Notes: generated from the letters alone by a model not told the origin. A stretch of DNA of 64,000 nt from Voacanga thouarsii (GCA_026120185.1 JANUWF010001729.1:62001-126000), one strand, 5' to 3'. Shown: positions 1-12,536, counted from the first letter of the stretch. Translations and numbers: made by a program.

Positions 1-1403
1 CTTATGCACTTTGACGTATGATGGGTGAGGTCTTATCGTAAGGCCAATAACCTTGTACGTTGGGTGTATGACTCTAGTTAATTAAGACAGACTTATACAA
101 TAGATTTTCTATACTTCATTACGTGAAGAAATCACCCCTATAATTGTTCGAGATAATCTAATAAGCCAGAGCACTAGAAAACGTGACTAAGTATGTACAC
201 TTTTGGATAGCTCCCTGTGCCAACTGAATACATACTGGATGTCATGGATTAGTAGACTAGCTGTCAAAGGATGGTAGATATCGTTGAGAAAAGTGCTAGT
301 ACATTTTTCCTATTTCAACGATGAGCGTTGTGTAAAGGGTTATTTTCATTATTACACTTGTAGGTCGAAGACACTACACTTGCAATATTATTTTTAGGGC
401 CAATATTTCAATGTGGTGGTAGATTGAATATTTAAAATGACAAAATATAGCTAGTTGTTAGCAGGGGTATTTTGATTATTTTAGTAACTAAGAATAATAT
501 GTCTTTTAGTCCCCATAGTTGCTCAAATAATCTTAATAAATTTATTTACTATATGGCTTATTGGGTGAATTTATCATTAGAAGAATTATTCTAGCAGTCC
601 AAGTAAATATTTATTTGGGCTAGAATAATTAATTGGTTTATTAATTAATTATCTTGGATAATTTTATATTGGGTCCAAGTAGTTTAATTAATTAAGAAAA
701 GAACTAATTTTATTAATTGGTTTATTAATTAATTATCTTCGATAATTTTATATTAGACCTAAATGGATTAATTAATTAACAAGAGAGCTATTTAATTATT
801 CTTGGACTAATTAAGAGAACATGGCCCATCAGGGTTTGATGGTAGCCGCCTTGTGCTAAAAAAAAAAAAAAAAAAGGAATAAGGAATAAAAAGAAGAAAA
901 AGGAAATGTCGGTGATTTTGTTTTTGTAAAGGAAAGGGAAGCTACTTATAAAAATAGGCATCACGTATCGCTGTGATTGGTTGACCGAATTTCACAAACA
1001 AAGTGATAGTTTTCGGCCTTTCCTTAGGAATGAAAACAACCCACCATTTTCTTTCCTCGTTTTCCCTTAGTTTTTGCTTTACTGTTTTAGCTCTTTCGTT
1101 TTGCTTCCAATCTTCTTCACCCTAGTTCTACTTTCATTGGTAGAGGTTCATAGAGGTTAGAGAATATTTTGGAAGGTTAAGGGCTAGTGAACGTGGTAAG
1201 TGTTTGAAGTGAAGGAGCTGACGGTTAGCTGACATACCTGTGGAAAAAGTAGACGTTCAAGTTGATGTAGCGCCGTCAAACACAAATCCAACTCTGGTTA
1301 TTCAAATAAAATGCCTTAAAAGTAAGTGGTCTTAGACTTTGGCTCGAGAAAAATTTTAATTTGTTGTCTTCCGTTGTGTATTTAATTTTTCCGCAGTCTT
1401 TTA
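1..1403 (+). mobile_element. Copia D LTR, 3' part, inverted relative to its partner
   Basis: This stretch is the reverse complement of 12537 to about 13953, with scattered substitutions, so it is an LTR of the same Copia family in the opposite orientation. About 460 bp of its start lie beyond the left window edge. It ends in CAGTCTTTTA, matching CAGTCCTTCG at the end of the partner LTR; the differences are mostly transitions, as expected from decay of methylated cytosines. It is followed at once by ATAGC (1404-1408), the reverse complement of the GCTAT that flanks the other D LTR at 14412-14416. I read it as the displaced 3' LTR of Copia D, inverted together with the adjoining piece of Copia C. 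Poly-A at 859-875 and TTAATTAATT-rich stretches are part of the LTR. Confidence 0.8.
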
Positions 1404-2215
1404 ATAGCATGCCATAAATTGAATAAGTCAACAAAATAAGCAGAAGAAGAAACATTTTTTTATTTATCACATTGGCAACATTGAGTACAAAGAGTCCCTA
1501 ATTACAATATCATTTTCCCACAAAGATATTATTTTTAGTTATGACAATTTTGTCAACTCATAGGATACTTTTACCCCCACTTTTCCCAATAAACACCATA
1601 AAAACAAGATTAGCCCTTTTAGTGGGAATATACAGTACATCATTACAGGCTAAAGTTTTCCAAAAGTGAGTATTAAAAGAGCTTTGTCCTTCCCCAAAAC
1701 TTTTGCAGTTCTTAAATCTCCAAGGTAGACTACCTCATTATCATCTCCTACAGGTTTGTAGGAGAAAAAAAAAACTTCTCGGTTCGCACAAATGTGTCGA
1801 GTAGCCCTAGAGTCTATCACCTATTCTTTAACATTTGACATAATGTCCACTTGAGAAATGACCGTAACAATTACATCATCTCCTTCAACCATATTAACTT
1901 TTGATTTAGGAGGATTGTCATTTCTCAAACTTTTTCTACATTATGGTACATGATGTTCTGGTTTTCCACAAACAAAATAAGAGCCTTTCTTTTTCTTAAA
2001 GTTGGGGTTACAAATTTTAGATTTGTAATCATGGGATTTATTATTATACCTTTTAGGGGAATTTCCTTGTACTAAGTTTGTTGTCAATGCCATCTTCTTT
2101 GTTTTGGCAGCATTTCCTTCCCTCTTGTTAGTTGTAGCGGTTGTGAAACCATCTCCATTAACAGGAATGTTTGTATTAGATGAAGCTATTGTCCTTTAGA
2201 ATGTAGAAAAAAAAA
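1404..2215 (-). pseudogene. Copia C gag end, protease and pre-integrase fragment
   Basis: Read on the minus strand this is the middle of a Copia polyprotein. Near 1940-1975 is a CCHC zinc knuckle (FVCGKPEHHVP) whose first Cys is now Tyr and which carries a stop before the last Cys. Next comes a protease motif IDSRATRHICAN (about 1785-1825; the family has DSGAT, so the active-site Gly is Arg), then VMMYCIFPLKG-type sequence matching the Copia 'VLYIPTARRNL' block. The pre-integrase begins with FVG near 1515 and runs to FNLWHA at 1409-1425. The sequence stops in the middle of the conserved WHARLGHV motif, where Copia D inserted. The missing RLGHV half is on the other strand at 14412. Several stops and frameshifts are present, so it is non-functional. 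Confidence 0.75.
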
Positions 2216-2410
2216 CTTAGGAAAATAAATGAATAAAGGAGAATAATGGCTTTAGTCATTATAAAACTATTCTAAGGGACTATTTTAATAGTTCCACTAG
2301 GATTAAACAAGCTCTTCCACGAAAAGTGAGAACACAAGAATAACAAAATAATAAATGAAATAACCCAGCTTTAAGAAAAGAAGAAGAATGATTGAAACCA
2401 GTTTCTCTAA
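2216..2410. other. Junction between Copia C and Copia B pieces (candidate inversion breakpoint)
   Basis: No Copia coding similarity is visible here. On the left, C gag stops; on the right, B stops just after its pre-integrase domain (KTSFKPKKL). Near the right side a short imperfect repeat, TTGAAACCAGTTTCT then TTGAAATCAGTTTCT, straddles the edge. Because C and B are both cut here while their missing parts are elsewhere or absent, this is where I place the right breakpoint of the inversion described in the findings. Confidence 0.45.
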
Positions 2411-3050
2411 CCTCCTTTAGGTTGAAATCAGTTTCTTGGGTTTAAAAGAAGTTTTGATTTGTTTTTCAAATTGGCATGCATCACAAATTTTGCTTTTATT
2501 AAACTTCATTTTGGGCCATCCCCTAACAAGCTCTTTTGAGGATAATTTGTTCAGCAAATCAAATGATACATGACCTAATCTTCTATGCCAAAGGTAACCA
2601 TCATTGTTATGCATGGAAAGGCATCTAATACCATGAGCTATAAGGTCATTTAGATAGAATATATACGCATCTCCAACACGGTGGGCAACAAAGATTGTTT
2701 CTTTATTTGAACTATCCATGATAGAGCAAGAATCCTTTTCAAAAATTACTTTGCAGCCGTTGTCATGTAATTGGCTAATGCTAAGCAAATTATATTTAAG
2801 CTAATCAATTAATAACACTTGTTTTATAATGGTTGAGGAACCTTTACCAATGTTACCTATGCCAAAACATTTTCATTTCTTTTTGTCTCCAAAGGTAATG
2901 AATCCTTCATTTGTGGTTTGCAAATCTTCTAATAAAGCTGCATTTCCAGTCATATGTCTTGAATATCTGCTATCCAAAAACTATTTGGTGAAGCTCAATG
3001 TCTCCAAAGAATATGTCTATACATAAGAAGGAAGGGTGATTTTTAGTACC
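2411..3050 (-). pseudogene. Copia B protease and GAG-pre-integrase domain
   Basis: The minus strand encodes a protease start FLDSRYSRHMTGNAALL (near 2935-2985; family form DSGCSRHMTG, Gly to Arg, with a stop in place of the preceding Trp). It then gives ISQLHDNGCKVIFEKDSC and the pre-integrase HHCC-type zinc site: YLWHRRLGHVSFDLLNKL followed by KICDACQFEKQ. The block 2417-2788 is open for 123 codons. The reading frame breaks at KPKKLIST, exactly where the integrase core would start (normally SRPLELLHIDLFGP). This part of the polyprotein normally recruits integrase to the DNA ends after protease processing. Stops and frameshifts between protease and zinc site show it is dead. Confidence 0.75.
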
Positions 3051-3105
3051 CACATTTTCTTGGGTCCATGGTGGTTAGTAGTGTTTCCTCTAATTTTCTA
3101 AAATG

Positions 3106-4694
3106 TTATTCCACTAAATTCCACTTTCTTCTTAATATGACACCTAGATACTTTGTGTAAAGGTTTTCCGCAATATGTGCACACTTTGTGTGTCGTGTAA
3201 TTTTTACAAATCGAGGTTTGTGAATTTTATCCTTGTTCTCGTGTTTGTAACCTAAGCCATTTCGCTTTCTAGCTAGGTCTTGAGCCCTAAGTAATTTTTC
3301 TTGGTTGTTTTTACCATTTGTAAACTTTTCAATACATGTGGTGAGATCATTGACTATATTTTTCATATAATCAAACATGCTAACCATATTTTTAAGAGAA
3401 TGAATATTATCATACAAACATCTATTTTCTAGAGATACATACTGTAAAGTAGTGATGATCACATCATTTTCCTTAATAGCACACATATGTGATTCAAGAG
3501 ATATTTTGTTCTCATTCAACAACTTTTCATTCTCATTTAACAAACAATCAATCTTCACTTTCATTTCTTTATTTTTTCTAGACTGTTTTTTTAGTTCCTA
3601 GAATATGTCAATTAGCAATTCATTTGAATCATCATGCTTTTCATGTTTAGGTATATGCGAATTAGACATGAAATCAGTGGTGGTAGAGTTTACCTCATTT
3701 TCCATGGCCATGAAGCATATGTTGGCAGTTTTGTTTTCAGAATCTTCTTCTTCATACTCGGACTCATTTTGGTCCCCAATCCCCGTCAATCCTTTGCTTT
3801 TTTTTGCTTTCAGCTCCTTTTTCTTCTTTTTAAGCATTCTACCTTCCTTTTCTTTAGCAACTAGGCAATCACTAATGAAATGTTCAGTGCTTTTACATTC
3901 ATGACATTGAGACTTAAACACTGAGGTTTGTCCTTTTCTCTTTGCGAACTTCTTTCCTCTTTTGAAGTTCCCTTTGTTAAACATCCTTCTAAATTTCTTT
4001 GCTATCATTGCCAGTTCTTCATTGTCTACTTCAGTCTTATTGCCACTGTCTGATTGACTAGTTTCTGCTTCCTCTTTTTCAGCTTTTAGTGCTATTCCTT
4101 TTTTACCTTTATCATGATCATCGAATTCCTGAAACGTCTTGAGTTTCAATTCATATGTTAGAAGAGAGCCAATCAGCTCTTTAGTTGGTAAGGATTTTAA
4201 ATCCTTGGATTCTTCCATAGCAAGAGCTTTCGGCTGCTAGCTCTTAGGTAATGCATCTAGAATTTTTCGGTTTTGTTCCCCAAAGGAATAAACCTTCCTA
4301 TAGGCTTTGAGACCATTTGCGATATTTGTGAATCTAGTAAGCATATCACTTATGCTTTCGTTTGCTTCATTGTGAATAATTCATAGTCATGAATTAAAAG
4401 TCCCAATTTAGATTCCTTAACTTGGTTTATTCCCTCATGGGTGACCTCAAGTAGTTTCCATATGTGATGGGCTAAATCACAACCACTAACTCGATTGTAT
4501 TCAATGGCATCTAGTGCACAACACAAGATATTCATAGCTTGAAAATTTAATGTCATCTTAGCATTGTCTTCAACATCAAATTTGTCATTTTGTTTAGGCA
4601 CTTTTTCGCCATTAACAACTTTTGTCGGAACAAAAGGACCCTTTTCAATCAAATTCCACAACTCAAAATTGATTGAGTAAATATAGATTTTCAT
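3106..4694 (-). pseudogene. Copia B gag (UBN2-type capsid, CCHC zinc knuckle)
   Basis: This is the capsid/nucleocapsid region in three open blocks, 4694-4350, 4218-3598 and 3564-3106, separated by frameshifts. The first block has the UBN2-like capsid fold signature, from MKIYIYSINFELWNLIEKG through IWKLLEVTHEGINQVKESK. The second carries SLPTKELIGSLLTYEL and the zinc knuckle CHECKSTEHFISDC (CX2CX4HX4C, all four ligands intact) and is rich in Lys/Glu. The third, about 150 codons with NENEKLLNENKISLESH, looks like a coiled coil and ends in a decayed linker. In a live element this protein forms the cytoplasmic particle that packages RNA. The frameshifts make it a pseudogene. Confidence 0.8.
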
Positions 4695-4812
4695 TCTATT
4701 TTTCTAGAATATGCAGTTGTTTCCATTGAACAATAGAGGTTGATTTGTTGATGAACCTTCAACATACGGGATCTTTCCTATAGGTTGTTAGACCAAGAAT
4801 AGAGTAGACTAA

Positions 4813-4824
4813 GCTCTGATCCCA
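4813..4824 (-). promoter_or_regulatory. Primer-binding site of Copia B (initiator Met tRNA type)
   Basis: Minus-strand TGGGATCAGAGC, one mismatch from the plant Met-initiator tRNA site TGGTATCAGAGC, lies 2 nt after the end of the 5' LTR. It fixes both the orientation and the inner edge of the LTR. Confidence 0.75.
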
Positions 4825-4826
4825 AA

Positions 4827-6090
4827 TGAAAAACCTTAGAGGGAAGTGAATAAGGTTTTTGGCAAACTAAAATTTTTCAAGAAATCTATTTTGCAGAGTA
4901 GAAATGTTCTTCAAGTTTTTGATCAACAACGCTTGCAACAGAGAGTGCTTTTCAAAATGACTTTGAGAAATATCTAGATTCAGACTGAGATAAGATGCTT
5001 GATGCAATTGATGTTGTATAGAAAATGAGTTGCTGAAGACCTTTAAAGATTTCTTTAAGGAACTAAAAAATTTTGAGTTGAGGTAGATAAATATTGAGAG
5101 TAAATGCAGAGAAATATGACATGAAATTTATAGTGGTTCGATCTACCAAGATCTACATCCACTACCTTAAGCTCATACTTAAGGATTTTCAACCAGGTTT
5201 CATTTACCCAACTCAATAGAATCAATCTATACCAAATACAAGAGAGGATCACCAGACTTGGTTTTTCAAAACCTCTTAATCAACTAACAAATCAAGGTTC
5301 ATCCCAGATGGATTTTACACCACAACCTTGATACACAAAAATGATTGAAGATAAATGAAACTAAAATGGCTCACTTCTTTGAGCAGATACCCACCAAGAA
5401 TAAGTACAAATACTTTTACCTTTAAGACACAATTTGATTTCACTTTGAAGCACTTTAATAAAGGAAAATTTTGTTTTCTATAGAGAAAGAATGTTTTTTA
5501 GAAGGATAGGACAAAAATATACTTTCAAATCGAGTTTAGAAGCCTTATATAGAGACATAAAGTAGGGCACCAACAACTATAAGATGGCTATTTTTTGCTA
5601 TCAGATTTACCAGCGATTTGGACTCATGTTTCGAATGACGGTGCATCCAAAAGTTAAGTCCAAATTGGTACTTTTTCAGACAAAATTGATTTGATACTAT
5701 TCACAAAGTTTTGGACGTAGCTTTTGAATGCATGGTTACCCCAAACGCTCAATTCAAAATTCTAAGGATTTTAAAACTTTGAAATCTTTTATTTTAGTGC
5801 TTCTTGGTGGAATTAAACTGAATCCAAAGGTAAAGAGGACATAGGAATTTACACAGAGAGATACCTTGACAAGGATTCCTAGTCTAAGGTTCTTCCACAG
5901 TGAATTCTTTTGATTTGCAATTTTTCAAACTTGATCTTCTTCTTAATTTTCTATTTTCGGATTCTATAGCTTCAAGAGTTGCTTAGAAATCTTATTTGAA
6001 CATCTTGGAAGACCTGAGGTCAAGAATATCCTATAATAGGTAGATCACACGTGTTAGTCCTCATCATTGTTTGTCATAAGTCAAAACACA
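4827..6090 (-). repeat. Copia B 5' LTR
   Basis: On the minus strand the LTR begins TGTGTTTTGACTTATGACAA at 6090, a start common in plant Copia LTRs, and ends ...GGTTTTTCA at 4827, so it has TG...CA ends and is about 1.26 kb long. Host sequence GGAGA follows at 6091. Small open frames inside it (for example 5055-5252) are chance. The partner 3' LTR is not in the window. Confidence 0.65.
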
Positions 6091-7096
6091 GGAGACCGCC
6101 CTTATGGCTAACACTATCTGTCTTCCTATACACTCATAGTTTACCCACATTTTGTAAAAAACCATATGACTTTACAGTCTCATCAAAACGTATGTTACAT
6201 GCTCATAATGCTTGCTTAAGTCTATAAATAGACTTCTTAAGCTTACAGACCATATGTTCTTGGCCTTTCGTAATAAAGCCTTCAGGCAGGATCATGTAGA
6301 CATCTTCACTAAGATAGCCATTAAGAAAGGCTGTCTTGACATCCATTTATCATATCTCGTAGTCATAATGACATGTGATAGCCAAGAGAATGTGAATGGA
6401 TTTAAGAATGGCAACACGTGAAAAAGTATCCTCATAATCAATTTTTTCTTTCTGAGTATAACCTTTTGCAACCGACCTTGTTTTGAAAGTTTCCACCTTT
6501 CCATCTGCACCTCTCTCTCTCTTGTATACCTACATTCACTTTATGGGTTTAATCCCTTCAGGTGTAGTGACAAGATCGCAGACATGATTGAGATACATAG
6601 ACTCAATCTCGGCATCCATTGCTACTTGCCATTTGTTTGCATCAACATCAGCAATGGTCTCATTGTATGTAGTGGGATCTTGTTTCTGATGGTCGAAGAC
6701 TACCTCAAAGGCTTCTCTAGTCCATGTTTCAGGAACCTTAGATTTCCTCTCACTACGACGTGGTTCATTTTGTATAAGAATATGTGGTTGTGTCTCTTTA
6801 GGTTTCTCAACTAGGGCACTAGAAGTTGAAGTGTCTCTCAGCTTCTCTTCCAATTCCACCTTACTCCAAACCTTAGTAGATACACTTTGTTCATTCTCCA
6901 AGTATCTACCATGAGTACTAATAAGTACCTTTTGCTCTTGGGAATGACAAAAGTATGAACCTCTTATTCCTTTTGGAAATCATACGAAGTAGCACAATTC
7001 TGATCTTAGGTCTAGCTTACTTTTTTTAGTCAGTACATATGATGGACAACCCTATACCTTGAGATGATTCATACTGAGCTTTCGTGTAGTTCACAT
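6091..7096 (-). pseudogene. Copia D integrase C-terminus and reverse transcriptase fragment
   Basis: Minus strand. From the right: SMNHLKV-stop-GCPSYVLT (7080-7020), the end of the integrase core, continuing the frame broken at 8875 by a solo LTR. A linker with RRSERKSKVPE follows, then the RT N-terminus (6901-6536: ANKWQVAMDAEIESM, VCDLVTTPEGIKPIK). Next come [35 protein letters not shown] and [10 protein letters not shown] near 6480-6290, then [13 protein letters not shown] near 6220. The sequence ends at a VYRK-like motif where Copia B inserted at 6090. The YVDD catalytic block, RNase H and the PPT are missing. Several stops and shifts are present. Confidence 0.75.
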
Positions 7097-8870
7097 TGAA
7101 GGATCAAAATGGAAAACATCAAAGAAAACGCAACCCAAAATTTTTTAGTTTTCCAAGCCACATCAAGGAGAGAGTACTTACTTTTCTTTATTGGTCGCGG
7201 ATTAACTAACAAGGGGTCAGGTTGCACTAGAACTTGCGTTGGAAGGGGAGAAGGAGGCTCCTGCAATTTGACCAGAATTCCCGCCAATCTTCTACTCCTA
7301 CGCATTAAGCGTCTCCAAGCTTCCTCTCTTTGTCTTCTAGAGTATGACTCTATCTTATCATTGGATTAGCTTGGTGAAAGCTCATTCTTTAGATAATCAA
7401 GATATCTTCAAGAGAGAAGGATGAGAACAAGAGGAAGAGACGATACACTCAGAGAGAGAGCTCATGAAAAAACCATGTTATTTGTTCTCCCTCTCTTGCT
7501 CCTTAATTTTGGCTAGCCTAAGGGCTTGATGAAGCCCTAATGGCCGAAAACACTAAGCCCTAATAGGCTTGTGCTCATAAATCAGTCTAGGACTAGCCCA
7601 ATCCTCTTAATTAATTAATTAAATTTTCTAGGCTTCATTAAATACCCAAGATTAATTAATTAATTCTAATTGGACTCTTAATATATGTCAACAAATATCA
7701 GCCCAATTAATTAATTTTTCCAGCCCAATCTTCTTAATTAAATAATTATCTTTTCTGAACCTTATCAAAACCCAAGACTAATTAATTAATTCTAATTGGA
7801 CTCTTAGAATAAATTTTATTCTCTTCCAAATAATTATCCATCAAGCCTAGATTGTGTTTAAACAATACTAAGGTAACTTAAGCTACTTTGGGGACCTAGT
7901 GACATATTATTCATGGCTACTAAAATGATTAAAATGCCCTTACTATTAAATAACTGCATTTTACCATTTTAAATATTTTCATTTATCACCTTATGAAAAT
8001 ATTGACCCCAAGAATAATATTGCTAAGGCAATATCTTCGACCGACAGGTGAAATCACGGAAATACCTCTCTATATAACACCCATCAATAAGACAGGATAA
8101 ATGTACTAACACCCATCTTAAAGATATCTACCATCCTTAGATCTCTAGTCTAATAATCCATGACTCACTTGAATATACTTGCTTATCATTGGAAGCTACC
8201 TAAAAGCACAAATTCTAGAGTCGCGTTCCCATGGCTCTGGATTATTAGATTATCCTAGACAATCACAAGGTGGTGATTGAACTAGAGATCTAAGTGAAGT
8301 ATAGAAACTCTATTGCATGAGTTTGTCTTAACTAGCTAGAGTAATACACCTAACGTACAAGGTTATTAATCTCACAAAAGAAATCTCACCTAACATAATC
8401 AAAGTACAAGACCCTAGCTTTGCCAGACCACCAACTCATACTCAAGTATAAAGGTATCTATTCAAGCTATAGCAGTAATAGTTTGGTCTCTATAATTATA
8501 GTACTTTATAAGATACCACTACTATAGGTCCAATTCTACGTATTCTAAATACGCTTATGTCAGTGATGTGAATGAGCTACTCACTAATTCAAGGTAAACC
8601 ATTCCTTATTGGAACTCATGGCATAATAGTCTTACGTTGATGAAATGCCTAATTCAATCAAACAACTAAGAACTCAAATTTATTTGTATGACAAGTACCC
8701 ATGGTCTATACTTTACTGTGAAGAACAACCCAACATATAGACCATTACTTATCATACTTGAACCTTTAAGTTGCAATAATATAAGAAATAAACTAAATTA
8801 AATGAATAAATAATTTTATTAGAATATATTTACACAGAATACATAGTCTTTGAGGGTATACTTTCCAACA
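7097..8870 (-). mobile_element. Copia solo LTR (family A, copy 1) inside the integrase of Copia D
   Basis: Minus-strand ends are TGTTGGAAAG (8870) and GATCCTTCA (7097). The flanks CACAT (7092-7096) and CATAT (8871-8875) are a 5-bp target duplication with one transition. The same 1.8-kb sequence occurs in the same orientation at 40087-41890. No internal region is attached, so it is a solo LTR left by LTR-LTR recombination. The host integrase frame reads KTLYEI up to it and resumes ELHES...SMNHLKV after it. The reading frame at 7069-7305 (MRRSRRLAGILVK...) is LTR sequence running into host and is not a gene. The LTR ends resemble those of Copia D, so the families are related. Confidence 0.85.
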
Positions 8871-8875
8871 CATAT

Positions 8876-10813
8876 CTCATAGAGGGTCTTAAGCACTAAC
8901 TTGGAAAGCACCAAGTTCAGAATATTTACTATTGCCTCCAGAGTATATCCGCAAAAAGAAATAGGAAGAGTTACATGATTCATCATACTTCTGACCATTT
9001 CCATCAATGTTCTGTTTCTTCTCTCGACTACTCCATTCTATTAAGGACTCCCAATTGTTGTAAGTTGAGATACTATACCCTAATATGTCAAGTAGTCCTT
9101 CAATTCACTAAGGAGATACACTTCACTATAATCTGATCTTAGCTTTTAATTAGTTTACCTATTTGATGCTACATCTTAGTTTTAAACTCCTTGAATTTAT
9201 CAAATGAGTCAGACTTGTACCCCATTAAGTAAATATAACCAAAACACGTGTAATCATCTATGATCGTGATGAAGTATTCGTAACTTCCTCAAGCAGGTAA
9301 AGATATAGGACCACAAACATCAGTATAAACTAACTCTAATACTTTGCCCTTTCCACCTTTTGAGTAAAGGACTTTTTGGTCATTTTGCCCATAAGACAAG
9401 ATTCATACTGAGGCCATTTCTCTAATTTCAATAGGTCCAAAGACCCATTTTAGATTAACATCTAAATCTGATTATGATTATATGTCCTAATCTCAATTGC
9501 TATAAATAAGAGTTATTTGATGTGGCTTTTCTCTTCTTATTGTTAGGTTCCTTTTGAGTATTATTTATTTGACAATTAATAGGATTAATATAGAAAAGAT
9601 TTTCAAACATATTTCCATAACATGTAGTATTTCAATTTCTACTAATTGAAATGCCAGAATAGAAAGAAATAGAAAATCCTTGATTAATAAATCTTGAAAT
9701 TAAAATTAAATTCTCCTTAAAAACTAGAACTATATAAAATATCTTTTAAAACTAAAATCTAATTACAATAAAATAAAAGCTCCTAGTCTCCCACTACTTT
9801 GGCCCACACTTATGCTCCGTTGCTCATTCTTAGTCCATGCTTTCACCTACTAAGTCACCTTATCTTGCTGAACCTCTGTAAGAAATTAAAAGATATGGTC
9901 AGTGGCTCTAGAATCAGCAATCCAAGTAGATGATAGCCCAACCAACAATGTGTACTCTTAGTATAGAGAAATACCTGAAGAGAACTTAGCGAAGAAGTCT
10001 GGACAATCCTTCTTGAAGTGTCTTTTCTTGCAACACTTAAAGTACTTGCCCTTGGGCTTGTCCCTGGGCTTGGATGGACTGGGCATGGATCCCATAGGCT
10101 GGGCCCTTATATTGTTCTGGGCCTTCTTCTTCTTGGACTTTGGCTCAGTTTTAGAAGATGAACCAGAATGAGTAACAAAAATCTTTGACTTAGGCTTCAT
10201 AATTTTCTCGGTAGCCTGGAGCTCTTTTATCAACTCAGACAAAGACATTTAATTTGTTTATGTTATAGTTTAACTTGATTTAAGAAAATGAAATTGGCAA
10301 GGTCTCAAGAACCATGTCATTTTAGCTATTAGCATCGATTGTTGCCCTTAGGACCTCGACTTTCTTGAAGTGAGCAACCATCTTGAGCATATACTTGCTA
10401 ATAGATGCCCCATCAGCCATCCTAATGTTGATGATTGATCGAAGAGCTTCTTGCCTCACTGGCCGACTCTTGTTAACAAACATGGTACACAATGATACAT
10501 CGATGTCGTATGCAGTAGGTATGTTTTTGTGCTAAGATTGAAGAACATTGGACATGTAAGCCTACATATAGCATCGAGCCATTTTATAGGCTTTCCTCCA
10601 TACTTTCTCAGTATCACAATCCTGGTCGATGGAATCTGCCACAATTTCAGGACAAGGTTTAGTCAAAACATAATTTTACTCCTCCACAGTGAGTGCTATG
10701 TTTAGATTCCTTTTCCAGTCCACATAGTTTGATCCAATTAACTTATTCTCCTTAAAAATAATGGACAAAAGGCTGAAACCAGATATTTCTGTTGATTGAA
10801 AAAAAAAATTCAT
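8876..10813 (-). pseudogene. Copia D gag, protease and integrase core
   Basis: Minus strand. The gag starts at the ATG at 10811-10813 (MNFFFQSTEIS) and gives NYVDWKRNLNIAL, RQEALRSIINIRMADGASI, VAHFKKVEVL and SLSELIKELQATEKIMKPKSK. A zinc knuckle follows (FKCCKKRHFKKDCPDF near 10040-9985; the Gly usual before His is Arg). The protease core is WIADSRATDHI near 9930. Integrase core: KVLELVYTDVCGP near 9340, TIIDDYTCFGYIYL near 9270 (first acidic pair), and ERRNRTLMEMVRSMM near 9040-8990 (catalytic Glu region), ending KTLYEI at 8876 where a solo LTR sits. The stretch between protease and integrase, about 9400-9840, is badly decayed. Many stops. It belongs to the element whose 5' LTR is 12537-14411. 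Confidence 0.75.
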
Positions 10814-12517
10814 TTTGAAAAATGTTTGTTTTGGAAAAAAAACACATAAAAATGCACATTTAAAACATCATATTATTTCCATATTATGGTTAACCTAATA
10901 AAACCATTATCATAAACTATGAAAATTTTAGCTCTTAGAAAAATTTACAGAGCTTCATAGGAAGGTTAATAATTTTCTAAATTAAGTGTATAACCACCAC
11001 AAATTAAACTTCCTTAATCAATAATGACCCAAAAATAGTTCCATCAATAGGATTGTCACTACTCTCTCCACCTACGAATAATCCAACGTTAATACCTATA
11101 ACCATAGGGTGGCTGACACTAATACTTATCCTAGGCTTTAATTATAATTTATCCGTTAGTTCTAGATTCTCGTAAAAATCCATCGTATAAGGGTCATGCT
11201 CAAAATGACGCCTGTATAACCACAATCTCTAACAAGAATTCGTACTGGAAGCCGTGGGGCTATTGGAACCCTTCTCTCAATAAATCTTTTAAGAAGAATA
11301 GATTTTTAGGGAAAATGTTTCTTTAAAATTAATTAGTTTTTATTAACTTTAGTGAAACCCCAAAAATTCAACTATTATTCTCTGTGTTAAGGATAAAACT
11401 CTTTAAGAGAATAACTATGAATTTTTATTTCACTACTTAAGTTAAAACCATTTTCTAGGAGATAGATTTAAATTACTTAAATTCAAAATTATTCTCCATG
11501 TCAAGGATAAAACCCTTTGGAAGAATAGACCATGTATTTTATTTAAATTACCGAGTTCTATTTTAAAAATGTTTTACTTAATTTTTTATCTAGGGAAAAT
11601 TTAATTTCTTAAAAACCTTTGTGCATTTGATCACAAAATTAAATAAAACATACATACTCCAAAAATAAATTTTTTACATACAATTTCTAACCTTAAATTC
11701 TTATGTGACCAGATGATGGATTAAACATCATAATAATAATAAAATTAAAATGATCTCATTTAATCCTAAGATGGTTATGCCTTTACTAACCATTTTTATG
11801 CAAAATTATTTAATTCCATAAATAAACCATTGCAAGAAAATAACCTCGTATGGTACGGGCCCTAAAAGAAAAAGAAATTACAAGGAAAATTAGTAAAAAC
11901 TATCTTCAGGAAAACTTGAACCAAAGCCCACAACTCGAACTCAAGAAAAAATCACTCCACTTCTCCATCAAATTTGGCCGCAGGTGTTGATGAACCATCT
12001 GTAGCTTCTGGAATAACAAATGGAAGAGCTAGGGCCAACTCCTCCCTAGCAAGCCGTGGCTTGAAGGAGAAATATTCCTTGAAGCCAGCCGCAGCTTCGT
12101 GCATTCCCTGAAGCTAGCCACGACTCACCACGATTCGGCAGTGTTTTTGAGACCAACCAACCACAGCTGGTCATTTTCTGTGACCTCTATTTTTTTGTTT
12201 TTGCAATTTTCCTTCAGGTTTTCTTCTGTGTTTTTTAGCATTGATCTAGGCACCATTTTCTATTGTACCAAAATTCATAAAATAATTTGAAATACAACTT
12301 AAAATGCCTATGCCTTTCAAAACGAGGTGTACACGAATTCTATGGAAAGTGATTAATTATAAATTACAGGTGTCTATGCCTCCATGCGCGAGGCGTACAT
12401 AAAATCTACCCATATAAAAAACAATGAGGGACCTATACAATCATAAAAATCATATTTTTATTAGTAAAAGAACCACATTTTTCTAGTTATTAACCCTAAT
12501 CATGCTCTTAGATTAAA
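10814..12517 (-). other. Copia D leader between primer-binding site and gag
   Basis: 1.7 kb of AT-rich sequence between the primer-binding site and the gag start. I see no coding similarity. Two near-repeats, one around 11360-11430 and one around 11470-11540 (both containing ATTATTCTC, GTTAAGGAT/GTCAAGGAT and AAAAC), suggest a short local duplication. A small plus-strand open frame (12099-12290) is low-complexity and not supported. The length is unusual for a Copia leader, so part of it may be inserted or rearranged sequence. Confidence 0.4.
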
Positions 12518-12535
12518 CCATGGTTTTGATACTAC
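12518..12535 (-). promoter_or_regulatory. Primer-binding site of Copia D (initiator Met tRNA type)
   Basis: Minus-strand TAGTATCAAAACCATGG matches the Met-initiator site TGGTATCAGAGCCATGG with a few substitutions and directly follows the LTR end. It shows that the LTR at 12537-14411 is the 5' LTR of an element running leftward. Confidence 0.65.
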
Positions 12536-12536
12536 T

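Larger units (their letters stand above)
2411..6090 (-). mobile_element. Copia B (SIRE-like), truncated: 5' LTR, gag, protease, pre-integrase
   Basis: This is a minus-strand Copia element. Reading from the right: 5' LTR 4827-6090, primer-binding site 4813-4824, gag 4694 to about 3106, protease about 3000-2900, pre-integrase 2788-2411, then an abrupt end. It lies inside the RT gene of Copia D: the D reading frame (VYRK-type motif) is interrupted just right of 6090. The rest of B (integrase, RT, RNase H, 3' LTR) is absent from the window and should lie to the left if the inversion model is right. The gag resembles the SIRE lineage as I remember it; lineage is inference. Confidence 0.75.

Noticed and set aside
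7069..7305. Frame with RRSRRLAG-like basic motif, at first read as a nuclear protein fragment
   Set aside because: It crosses the boundary between the solo LTR and the Copia D integrase and is a chance join.
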